Below are positions 53,969 to 60,812 of a stretch of DNA of 64,000 bases, in pieces. Every line of letters begins with the position of its first letter. Position 1 is the stretch's first letter. The translations under genes were made by a program, and so were the position numbers. Source of the stretch: Bacillota bacterium (GTDB taxonomy: Bacteria; Bacillota; Clostridia; DSM-8532); assembly GCA_023415205.1 (NCBI GenBank), contig JAEZLR010000020.1, positions 13,060 through 77,059 on the forward strand, in the 5' to 3' direction. The notes beneath the pieces are model-generated. The model saw only the letters and a program-made list of their open reading frames with translations, had not been told where the DNA came from and did not search any database.

Positions 53969-54364
53969 ATGAATTATGTCCGTAAGCTGCCACTTCTGAT
54001 TGCTTTGATGAGCGCGATGATTATAGGCCTGGCAGGACGGCTGCAAAGAGTACCCGACCGGGAAAATATGATGAGGATGGTTATAGTTATGGTCATCTTC
54101 TATAGTATCGGTTTATTGATAAGGAGCACTGTCCTTCAAATTGTTGAGAGTTTTGAAAAAAAAGCGGAAGAAGAAGAGAAGGCTAAAAAACTGCTTGAAA
54201 ATGAAAGTCAAATGGAAGAGATGGATATCAGCAAGCAGGTTGAAAATCAAAACGGAAAAATTCTCGATCTGGCAGCCGATGATGATCTGAGTTTCGGTAC
54301 TGATGATGAAGATTTTGATGCTCTCCCCGTGGCGGACTTTATTAAAAAAGAGCTCAATCAATAA
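53969..54364 (+). CDS. Unrecognised small membrane protein between cheD and sigD
   Basis: The 131-residue product has two hydrophobic helices (about residues 8-22 and 34-55), a short Lys/Glu coiled coil (about 60-85) and an acidic tail with DDDLSFGTDDEDFDAL. I know of no named family for it. Its place in the fla/che operon, with 13 bases to cheD and 54 bases to sigD, suggests a motility-linked role. A weak GTGAGGATG ribosome binding site precedes the ATG. Confidence 0.75.
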   Translation: MNYVRKLPLLIALMSAMIIGLAGRLQRVPDRENMMRMVIVMVIFYSIGLLIRSTVLQIVESFEKKAEEEEKAKKLLENESQMEEMDISKQVENQNGKILDLAADDDLSFGTDDEDFDALPVADFIKKELNQ

Positions 54365-54418
54365 AGAAGTATCTCATGTCCTTAATCAGTTTTTTCTGAA
54401 AGGAAGTTGGAGGTAGGA

Positions 54419-55192
54419 ATGTCGGCATCTGTTTTACAGAGGCAACAGGATTTATGGAAAAAATATAGCGAATCCAAAGAACCAGCCATCAAGGAGCAGT
54501 TAATTGTAGAGTATGCTGACCTGGTGAAGTATGTTGCCGGGCGGCTGAGCATTTATTTTGGTTCAAACGTTGAGTATGATGACTTAGTAGGGTATGGTGT
54601 ATTTGGGCTCATTGATGCCATAGATAAATTTGATATTTCAAAAAAGGTGAAATTTGAAACCTATGCATCCTTAAGAATACGGGGAGCCATTATTGATTCA
54701 ATCCGGGAACAGGACTGGGCGCCGCGTTCCTTGCGTAAAAAGGGCAAGGAGCTTGAGAAGGCCTATTTTGAAGTAGAAAATCAATTGGGGCATTCCGCAA
54801 CCGATCAGGAAGTAGCCGAAAGGCTTGGTATCACCCCTGATGAGCTTAATAAGCTTTTACAGGAAGTTAATATGTCCCAGATGATCTCTCTGGAAGACTA
54901 TCTTGAGCAAAACCACGAAACGGGCTTTGACCCGCTATCTCTTGACCGGGATACCAATCAACCGGAGCAGCGGATGGAGGTTGTTGAACTTAAGGAAACG
55001 CTGGCAGAGGCTATTGAAAAACTTCCTGAAAAAGAACGCACCGTTGTTACACTTTACTACTACGAGGAGCTTACGCTTAAGGAAATTAGTATTATTATGA
55101 AGGTGTCGGAATCAAGAATATCCCAGCTTCATACCAAGGCTATTCTCCGAATGAGAGGAAAGCTTGAAAGAATTAAAAGTGCTATCCTTTAG
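54419..55192 (+). CDS. sigD: RNA polymerase sigma factor SigD/FliA (sigma-28)
   Basis: The 257-residue product has sigma regions 2, 3 and 4. Region 2 has LVKYVAGRLSIYFGSNVEYDDLVGYGVFGLIDAIDKFDI and FETYASLRIRGAIIDSIREQDWAPRSLR. Region 4 has LPEKERTVVTLYYYEELTLKEISIIMKVSESRISQLHTKA. It directs late flagellar and chemotaxis genes. The ATG at 54419 has GGAGG 5 bases upstream; a TTG at 54407 overlaps that site. No gene for the anti-sigma factor FlgM is in the window. Confidence 0.96.
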   Translation: MSASVLQRQQDLWKKYSESKEPAIKEQLIVEYADLVKYVAGRLSIYFGSNVEYDDLVGYGVFGLIDAIDKFDISKKVKFETYASLRIRGAIIDSIREQDWAPRSLRKKGKELEKAYFEVENQLGHSATDQEVAERLGITPDELNKLLQEVNMSQMISLEDYLEQNHETGFDPLSLDRDTNQPEQRMEVVELKETLAEAIEKLPEKERTVVTLYYYEELTLKEISIIMKVSESRISQLHTKAILRMRGKLERIKSAIL

Positions 55193-55233
55193 ACAACAAA
55201 ACTCCCGTAGTTAGCCGATGAAGGAGCTTTGAC

Positions 55234-56844
55234 ATGCCAGAGGAAAATATACAGAAGAATAGTGGTTATAGCATCACGTATGAGAAGGACGGGGTTTACC
55301 TCGTTGTGTATAAGCCTACCGATTTCTTCTCCAGAGTCACTGAAAATGACCTCCTCAATATCATCAATAAAAAAAGAATCCGTAATTATAATGCAAGTAT
55401 CATCTCAGAGGCCCTTAGAAACTGTGACGGCAACCCTGTTAAGATTGCTGAGGCACAGGAAGAAGCCCGGGTGGATTGTGGAATTGAAGCCATTATCTCT
55501 CAGGATAAGATGAAGGGCTTTGTTCAATTGTCACCCCCTGAGGGAAACGGCTCACCCGTTACTATTGAGGCCATTGTTCAGGCCCTCTATACCAAGGGCG
55601 TTGTCTTTGGTATGAAAGAAGATAAGATCCGTGAACTGGTGACCCGACCCGTCTATCACCAACAGGTACTGGTGGCAGAGGGAATACCCGCAGTAAATGG
55701 GAAAAACGGAGAAATTAAGTTTCTTATAGATGTCAAGAAAGATCGCAAACCCACCATTATGGAGGATGGTACGGTTAACTACAAGGATATGGATCTTATT
55801 GAGAATATCACAAAAGGCCAAAAGCTGGCAGTCCTCGTTCCGCCTGTACCTGGAAAACATGGGAAAAACCTGGTGGGGATTGATATTAAAGCCATAGATG
55901 GGCGGCCTGCTATTTTTCCTAAGGGAAAAAATGTTGTTCTCAGTGCCGATGGACAGGAGCTTTATGCCGACATTGACGGACAGCTTATGTATGCTGACGG
56001 AAAGATCAGTGTCTTTGCCACCCATGAGGTTATGGCAGATGTGGACAACTCCACCGGGAATATAAAATTCATTGGGAATGTTATTGTTCGAGGGAATGTA
56101 TTGTCTGGCTTTGAAATTGAGGCCGGGGGGAATATTGAGGTTATTGGTGTTGCAGAGGGCGCCATTTTAAAGGCCGGAGGGAATATCATTCTTAAGCGGG
56201 GCATGCATGGTAATGGAAAAGGTGTCCTGATCGCCGGTGGGGACATTATCGCCAAGTACATTGAGAGTGCAAATGTTGAGGCCCGTTGCGATATCAGGGC
56301 CGAGGCTATCATGCATTGCGATGTGAAGTGTGGGAATAAGCTTGAACTTGGAGGGAAAAAGGGGCTGCTGGTGGGTGGTACGGCACGGGTTGGCAATCTC
56401 GTGGAACTCAAGTATCTGGGAAGTCAGATGTCCACAGCAACGGTTCTGGAGGTGGGTGTGGACCCACATCTACGAGAACGCCTGAAATTTCTCAAAACGG
56501 ATTTTCCCAATATGGAGGATGGCCTGTTGAAAGCCACACAGGCTATAACCCTGCTAAACAGACTGAAGAATTCCAGCGAACTCTCTATGGAGAAACGCGA
56601 GATTCTAGCAAAGAGCACCCGTGCAAAGTTTTTCTATGAAAACAAATTACAAGAATACAAACGTGAGCTTTCTGAAATTGAAGAGAAGCTTCAACAGGGG
56701 GCCAATGGCAGGGTTAAGATTTACGGTAGCGTTTATCAGGGAGTAAGGGTTGCTATTGGCAACAGCTTGTTGTATATTAAACAAGAGACCCAATACTGCA
56801 CGCTTTATAGTGATGGCGCCGATGTTCGTGTTGGTTCGCTCTAA
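55234..56844 (+). CDS. FapA-like protein (DUF342)
   Basis: The 536-residue product has an N-terminal FapA domain (about residues 90-245) with VTIEAIVQALYTKGVVFGMKEDKIRELV and MDLIENITKGQKLAVLVPPVPGKHGKNLVG. A parallel beta-helix follows (about 250-430) with repeated FIGNVIVRGNVLSGFEIEAGGNIEVIGVAEGAILKAGGNI. The C-terminus is a coiled coil (about 455-500). FapA-like proteins occur near flagellar and sigma-D genes in several Firmicutes, and their role is unclear; the beta-helix suggests a structural part. AAGGAGC lies upstream of the ATG. Confidence 0.9.
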   Translation: MPEENIQKNSGYSITYEKDGVYLVVYKPTDFFSRVTENDLLNIINKKRIRNYNASIISEALRNCDGNPVKIAEAQEEARVDCGIEAIISQDKMKGFVQLSPPEGNGSPVTIEAIVQALYTKGVVFGMKEDKIRELVTRPVYHQQVLVAEGIPAVNGKNGEIKFLIDVKKDRKPTIMEDGTVNYKDMDLIENITKGQKLAVLVPPVPGKHGKNLVGIDIKAIDGRPAIFPKGKNVVLSADGQELYADIDGQLMYADGKISVFATHEVMADVDNSTGNIKFIGNVIVRGNVLSGFEIEAGGNIEVIGVAEGAILKAGGNIILKRGMHGNGKGVLIAGGDIIAKYIESANVEARCDIRAEAIMHCDVKCGNKLELGGKKGLLVGGTARVGNLVELKYLGSQMSTATVLEVGVDPHLRERLKFLKTDFPNMEDGLLKATQAITLLNRLKNSSELSMEKREILAKSTRAKFFYENKLQEYKRELSEIEEKLQQGANGRVKIYGSVYQGVRVAIGNSLLYIKQETQYCTLYSDGADVRVGSL

Positions 56845-56859
56845 AGGGGGGACGTAGTG

Positions 56860-57180
56860 ATGTCAATCAGACCGGTAGACTTTCAGATTCTGATGCCCAA
56901 GGTCAATGAGGTGGGTAAGAATCAAAGCGCAGAACAGCAGAAAGTCACAAGCCAGGTGTTGGGACAGGCTGAAAGCTCGGTGAAACAAGCAGAACAGCAA
57001 ACACAAAGCGTTCATTCTCAGAAGGAAGCGCAGAAAACAGCCATAAATGAGAAGCAACGGGAGCAGAAAAGAAATAAGGGTCAGGATAAAAAAAAGGATG
57101 AGCCTGGTTCTGAAAAGGAAAGCCTTCAGAAAAAAAGGACCTTGCCCCAAGACCGTCATATGATTGATATTCGGCTGTAA
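56860..57180 (+). CDS. Small Gln/Lys-rich protein of the fla/che operon
   Basis: The 106-residue product begins MSIRPVDFQILMPKVNEVGKNQ and is then low-complexity (Gln, Lys, Glu, Ser). It ends with a PQDRHMIDIRL tail. No known domain is seen. The ATG at 56860 follows AAGGGGGGACG; a GTG three bases earlier is possible. The order before the SwrB-like gene suggests a role in motility, but this is inference from context only. Confidence 0.75.
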   Translation: MSIRPVDFQILMPKVNEVGKNQSAEQQKVTSQVLGQAESSVKQAEQQTQSVHSQKEAQKTAINEKQREQKRNKGQDKKKDEPGSEKESLQKKRTLPQDRHMIDIRL

Positions 57181-57239
57181 CAGAGCTTTTACAAATGAAA
57201 AAGATTGAATTACTAAGGAAAAATGATTGAGGTGTTAAC

Positions 57240-57767
57240 ATGGCAGTGTTCTTTACCTGCATTATCCTCATTGGAGCAGGACTAGTTCTTTTGTCGATCA
57301 TTCTTATGTTGGCAGAAAAACGTCGGCTTCATGATTATCGTACCGATATCAAAGAAAAAAAAGAAGGTCTCATCAGCGTCATTGAGGATGCAGAAGAACT
57401 CATTTCCGAAATGAACCGCTTTTCTGATTACGTAGTCTCCCAGCTTGAAGAAAAGAATCAGTTGTTGATTCAATCCATGGCAGAGGCTGATCTTAAGATT
57501 GAGTTGCTAAACGCACCTCGTCAATTGGAAGCTCAAAATGAAGCTTCAACCCACTATAACGAAGAGGCTATAGCCAAAATTCTCGAGGAAGAAAAACCGG
57601 AGCCCACACCATCGGCTTCTCCGCGTAAGGCTAAGGTATTGACCTTTGATTCAAAGCGTCGTGAAATCATCAAGCTTGCGAAAAGTGGTCTGGACAGCAC
57701 AGAAATTGCCCGATTACTCAACTGCGGAAAAGGGGAAATTGAGCTAATTGCCAAGATGGGCAGGTAA
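57240..57767 (+). CDS. SwrB-like protein (DUF6115), end of fla/che operon
   Basis: The 175-residue product has an N-terminal membrane segment (about residues 2-25), a coiled coil (about 30-90), a Pro/Ser/Glu linker and a C-terminal helix-turn-helix-like domain with REIIKLAKSGLDSTEIARLLNCGKGEIELI. Gene position after sigD and this layout match swrB of Bacillus subtilis, which promotes assembly of the flagellar basal body and export activity. Sequence identity alone would not prove it. Confidence 0.75.
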   Translation: MAVFFTCIILIGAGLVLLSIILMLAEKRRLHDYRTDIKEKKEGLISVIEDAEELISEMNRFSDYVVSQLEEKNQLLIQSMAEADLKIELLNAPRQLEAQNEASTHYNEEAIAKILEEEKPEPTPSASPRKAKVLTFDSKRREIIKLAKSGLDSTEIARLLNCGKGEIELIAKMGR

Positions 57768-57771
57768 TACC

Positions 57772-58167
57772 GTGAAGCTGATTGACGGAAAAAGTGTATT
57801 ATTAGGCCTGGGAGTGGGCATCATCCTGACCTCTCTTTTAGGCACGATTTTCTTTATAGGCTATAAGCCTCAACTCAACGACGCAGAGATTATCGCTTTA
57901 TCTCAAAAACTCGGAATGGTGGACCGTTATAGTGAAAGCGAGGATATCAGGAGAAATCCGGATGGAAGCCTTCTGTTTATTATTCATGAAGGGGAATCCT
58001 TTACCGGGGTTTCACAGCGGTTATATGAGGCGGGGATTATTCAAAGCTCCATAGAGTTTGAAATTATGCTCAAGAAGGAAAAATTGGAGCAATCTATTAA
58101 TCCCGGACGTTATACCATAAGCTTTGATGATAGTATCAAGACCATCATTCAGAAATTCACCCAATGA
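57772..58167 (+). CDS. Short MltG/YceG-like protein without catalytic domain
   Basis: The 131-residue product has one membrane segment (about residues 11-31) and a C-terminal region resembling the LysM-like N-terminal domain of MltG: LLFIIHEGESFTGVSQRLYEAGIIQSSIEFEIMLKK and INPGRYTISFDDSIKTIIQKFTQ. The catalytic YceG domain of MltG (with its active Glu) is absent; the protein ends where that would begin. The GTG at 57772 follows GGGCAGG. It is the last gene of the fla/che operon, 4 bases after the SwrB-like gene. Confidence 0.8.
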   Translation: MKLIDGKSVLLGLGVGIILTSLLGTIFFIGYKPQLNDAEIIALSQKLGMVDRYSESEDIRRNPDGSLLFIIHEGESFTGVSQRLYEAGIIQSSIEFEIMLKKEKLEQSINPGRYTISFDDSIKTIIQKFTQ

Positions 58168-58217
58168 CCATCGATCTTTATGGTTTATGCAAAAGTGCTT
58201 TGTCAACAACACCGCAC

Positions 58218-58246
58218 TTGATTTTGAAAGATGCTTATGCTAATAT
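58218..58246 (+). promoter_or_regulatory. Sigma-A promoter of tRNA-Leu
   Basis: TTGATT (58218-58223) and TAATAT (58241-58246) are 17 bases apart, and TGC just before the -10 gives an extended -10. It lies 14 bases upstream of the tRNA. A hairpin AAGTGC / GCACTT in front of it may mark the end of the fla/che transcript. Confidence 0.6.
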
Positions 58247-58259
58247 AATAAAGCAACAC

Positions 58260-58346
58260 GCCGATGTGATGGAATTGGCAGACGTAGTGGACTCAAAATC
58301 CACCGGTGGCGACACCGTGCCGGTTCGAGTCCGGCCATCGGCACCA
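58260..58346 (+). tRNA. tRNA-Leu (anticodon CAA)
   Basis: The 87-base gene folds as a class II tRNA with acceptor stem GCCGATG / CATCGGC, anticodon stem GTGGA / TCCAC around loop CTCAAAA, a long variable arm (GGTGGCGACACC) and T arm CCGG / CCGG with TTCGAGT. Discriminator A and CCA are encoded. The anticodon CAA reads the leucine codon TTG. Confidence 0.95.
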
Positions 58347-58355
58347 AACGCACAT

Positions 58356-58409
58356 AATCCGAACTATTCAAAGCAGGTCAAACCTGTTGGTGAAGAGTTC
58401 GGATTTTTG
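58356..58409 (+). terminator. Terminator after tRNA-Leu
   Basis: A 10-bp stem AATCCGAACT / AGTTCGGATT with an inner CAGG/CCTG hairpin is followed by TTTGC. It lies 10 bases after the tRNA. Confidence 0.7.
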
Positions 58410-58691
58410 CTATATCCCTGATATTTAATGCAATATATTTGTTCTGAGTATACACGAGAGACTAAGGCTACACTTTGTTCCCACGTTTCTGTTTACCGGG
58501 GCTTAAGTTGGAATTTAAAGGGGTACGGCAAGCTGTCAGTGATAGGCTGATGGAGATTCGACCCTAATAAACAAGGAAAACATGAGTAATGGTTAATTTA
58601 TTTTCTTGTTGGTTAACAACGGCTCAATGGTGTAATGAACGCCCTTGTGATATATTTTATTTTGGAGAAGAAAAACAAGTGGGAGGGGACA
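58410..58691. other. Intergenic stretch before the XRE regulator
   Basis: I see no gene or clear promoter in this stretch. One inverted repeat, AACAAGGAAAA (58570-58580) and TTTTCTTGTT (58601-58610), could be an operator or a hairpin. The rest has no repeat shared with other parts of the window. Confidence 0.4.
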
Positions 58692-59738
58692 ATGATGCAA
58701 GTTGGTCACATCATTAGAAAATATCGCAAAGATAAAAATTTGACGCAAGAGGAAATGGCAAAACGCCTTGGCGTGACCGCTCCGGCTGTGAACAAATGGG
58801 AGAACGGTTATTCCCTACCGGACCTTTCCCTACTGTCGCCCATCGCCAGATTGCTGAATATCTCCATAGATACGTTGCTGTCCCACGAAAAAGAGCTTTC
58901 AAATGTCGAAGCCAATCGGTTGTTGGAGGAAGCAAATAGAAAGCTGAAATCTGAACCTTTTGACGAGGTGTTTCAGTGGATGAAACAGTGTCTTGTGGAG
59001 TATCCGAACTGCAACTACCTGATTCTTTGGATGGCTCGGATTTTTGAAAATCAACGCCAAATGATGGGGCTACCTCATGAAGAAAAACATGACGCCTACA
59101 TTTTGGGCTGCTATAAGCGGGTGCTTGAAAGTGACGATGAAGGGATAAAAAACGCGGCTGCCGAAGCACTGTACTATTTTTATATGGAAAGAGAAGATTA
59201 CGAGCAGGCAGAACAGTATCTTAGCTACTTATCTCAAGAAAATCCAGAGCGAAAGCAAAAACAGGCTATGCTTTTCAGCAAGACAGGGCGCCGGGATGAA
59301 GCATATAAAGCCTATGAGGAGCTGCTCTATACCGGATACCAAAGCCTTTCTATGACTTTTCATAGCATTTATAGGCTGGCGTTGGAGGAAAAGGACTATG
59401 AAAAGGCTCATAGGCTGGTTGATAAAATAGGGAAATTAGCAAGCGTATTTGAATTTGGGGAATACCATGAGATTTCCCCGGCACTTGAATTGGCGACACT
59501 GGAAAAGAATGAAGAGGATACCCTGCACATTATGGAGCGGATGCTTGCAAACCTTGATAGCATATATGCTTTCACAAACTCGTCTCTTTATTCCCATATG
59601 GATTTTAAAGCGATAAGCGGAGATTATCTTACAGAAGTCCGAAACGACTTGATAAAAGGTTTTCGGGATGAGGAAATCTATGGTTATTTAAAGGATAACC
59701 AGAGGTACCGGGACTTGGTGGGATTATCTAAACGGTAG
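58692..59738 (+). CDS. XRE-family regulator with TPR-like helical domain
   Basis: The 348-residue product has an N-terminal helix-turn-helix (about residues 5-60) with HIIRKYRKDKNLTQEEMAKRLGVTAPAVNKWENGYSLPDLSLLSPIARLLNISIDTLL. The remaining ~280 residues are helical with TPR-like spacing and many Tyr, Glu and Leu residues. Similar genes are scattered in clostridial accessory regions and often sense a peptide or small ligand. An ATG at 58692 or 58695 has GGGAGGGG upstream. Target genes cannot be told from the sequence. Confidence 0.85.
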   Translation: MMQVGHIIRKYRKDKNLTQEEMAKRLGVTAPAVNKWENGYSLPDLSLLSPIARLLNISIDTLLSHEKELSNVEANRLLEEANRKLKSEPFDEVFQWMKQCLVEYPNCNYLILWMARIFENQRQMMGLPHEEKHDAYILGCYKRVLESDDEGIKNAAAEALYYFYMEREDYEQAEQYLSYLSQENPERKQKQAMLFSKTGRRDEAYKAYEELLYTGYQSLSMTFHSIYRLALEEKDYEKAHRLVDKIGKLASVFEFGEYHEISPALELATLEKNEEDTLHIMERMLANLDSIYAFTNSSLYSHMDFKAISGDYLTEVRNDLIKGFRDEEIYGYLKDNQRYRDLVGLSKR

Positions 59739-59861
59739 ACCACAAGAGGGTTCGGTTTTATTCGCGGGTGGTGCACCGGAATCGTTCCTTGGGTCGGAAA
59801 ACATCCCTAGGTACGATTACTCTTATACCGGCTTTATTAGTGCTAGAGGGAATGGCTAATA
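59739..59861. other. Gap between convergent genes
   Basis: These 123 bases separate the XRE gene from the minus-strand hypothetical gene. No T-run terminator is visible. A perfect 8-bp inverted repeat, ATATCAAT / ATTGATAT (59859-59866 and 59874-59881), overlaps the minus-strand stop codon. Confidence 0.3.
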
Positions 59862-60437
59862 TCAATATTTCTGATTGATATAGCTATCGGTTAATGAATG
59901 GCGCTTGTCGTCACGCAAAATTCCGTTATTTTTAAGGGCATTGGCTACAGCCAGGCTCTTGGTATGAAGGATAAGGTAATCACTGTCCGTTGATCCGCTC
60001 AATGAATGGTAGGCATCTATTTCGAGAAGAATATCAGGATCTCGAATAACAATTTCTATCAGCTTATCCTTGAGGAGCTGGGATTTGACATTCACATAGT
60101 AGGCCTCAGCCTTAAAGTCTATCAAGCGCAATAGGGAAAGGGTCGCCTGATCCTTCTGATGATAGTAATTGATGGATTCGGTATAGTAAGCTTGTCGCTC
60201 TTTATCAGTATTTTTAGGATCGTTGGCGATCCACTGCCAATATTTTGCGTGTACATTATAATAATGATAATTGTATACAGCCTTTTTAACATTATCCACT
60301 CTGGTGAAGGGCTTGATACCCAGGCTCTCCATGTAGCTGAAATTCTCTTCTATAAACTCATTTTTTGTCATGTCGCCCATTTTGTACTGAATCAGAAGGC
60401 TTTGACGATGACGAAGAAACTGATCGAATTTATTCAT
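59862..60437 (-). CDS. Conserved hypothetical cytoplasmic protein
   Basis: The 191-residue product has no signal or membrane segment. It starts MNKFDQFLRHRQSLLIQYKMGDMTKNEFIEEN and is rich in Tyr, Asn and Lys, with a mostly helical pattern and a C-terminal beta-like region (DSDYLILHTKSLAVANAL). It gives no domain that I recognise with certainty. It has its own sigma-A promoter and reads away from the reverse-transcriptase gene. Clear promoter, start and codon use support a real gene. Confidence 0.75.
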   Translation of the reverse strand: MNKFDQFLRHRQSLLIQYKMGDMTKNEFIEENFSYMESLGIKPFTRVDNVKKAVYNYHYYNVHAKYWQWIANDPKNTDKERQAYYTESINYYHQKDQATLSLLRLIDFKAEAYYVNVKSQLLKDKLIEIVIRDPDILLEIDAYHSLSGSTDSDYLILHTKSLAVANALKNNGILRDDKRHSLTDSYINQKY

Positions 60438-60465
60438 AATGTACTTACACCGCCTGTCATGTCAC

Positions 60466-60494
60466 ATCATAAACAAGTTTCTGTTAATTGTAAA
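60466..60494 (-). promoter_or_regulatory. Sigma-A promoter of the minus-strand hypothetical gene
   Basis: On the minus strand, TTTACA (60494-60489) and TATGAT (60471-60466) are exactly 17 bases apart, 28 bases upstream of the gene start. Confidence 0.7.
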
Positions 60495-60604
60495 GAGCCT
60501 ATACATCATGAGAGCTTGAATAAATTGCATTCTGAGGTTTAATGCTGCTTTTCGGTGGATAGTATTTTAAGAGGAAACGGCTGTAAAAGGAACTCTGGTT
60601 ATGA

Positions 60605-60812
60605 TAAAATGTGCTTAGTGTCGCTGAAGGAACGGCATATGCCGGGTCTCCAGGCGAAAACAGCCCCGGGCTAAAAACGGTAGTGGGGACGGCTGCGCGG
60701 GGTATTTTTCGGGTTAAATGGCTAAAGCCATTGAAATTTGCTTCAGTGTACCTAGCGGGGAGGCCATTTTGGTCTCCTTTATGCTATAGGATCTTCTTAG
60801 GGGGGCGTTCTT
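60605..60812 (+). ncRNA. Candidate structured RNA upstream of the reverse transcriptase
   Basis: About 200 bases between a -10-like TAAAAT (60605-60610, with a poor -35) and the reverse-transcriptase start hold several hairpins. CGCTGAAG (60622-60629) pairs with CTTCAGTG (60741-60748) and would close a ~127-base domain. Inside it are CGGC/GCCG (60633-60644), CAGCC/GGCTG (60661-60695) and AATGGC-TAAA-GCCATT (60717-60732). A strong GGAGGCCA/TGGTCTCC hairpin (60759-60777) followed by TTTAT lies just before the ribosome binding site. It matches no riboswitch or RNA family I know. Calling it an RNA partner of the enzyme is inference from position and structure. A GTG frame of 79 codons runs through it, which I consider chance. 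Confidence 0.5.

Noticed and set aside
58164..58421. An 85-codon frame running through the tRNA-Leu gene
   Set aside because: It is explained by the tRNA and its terminator on the same strand.
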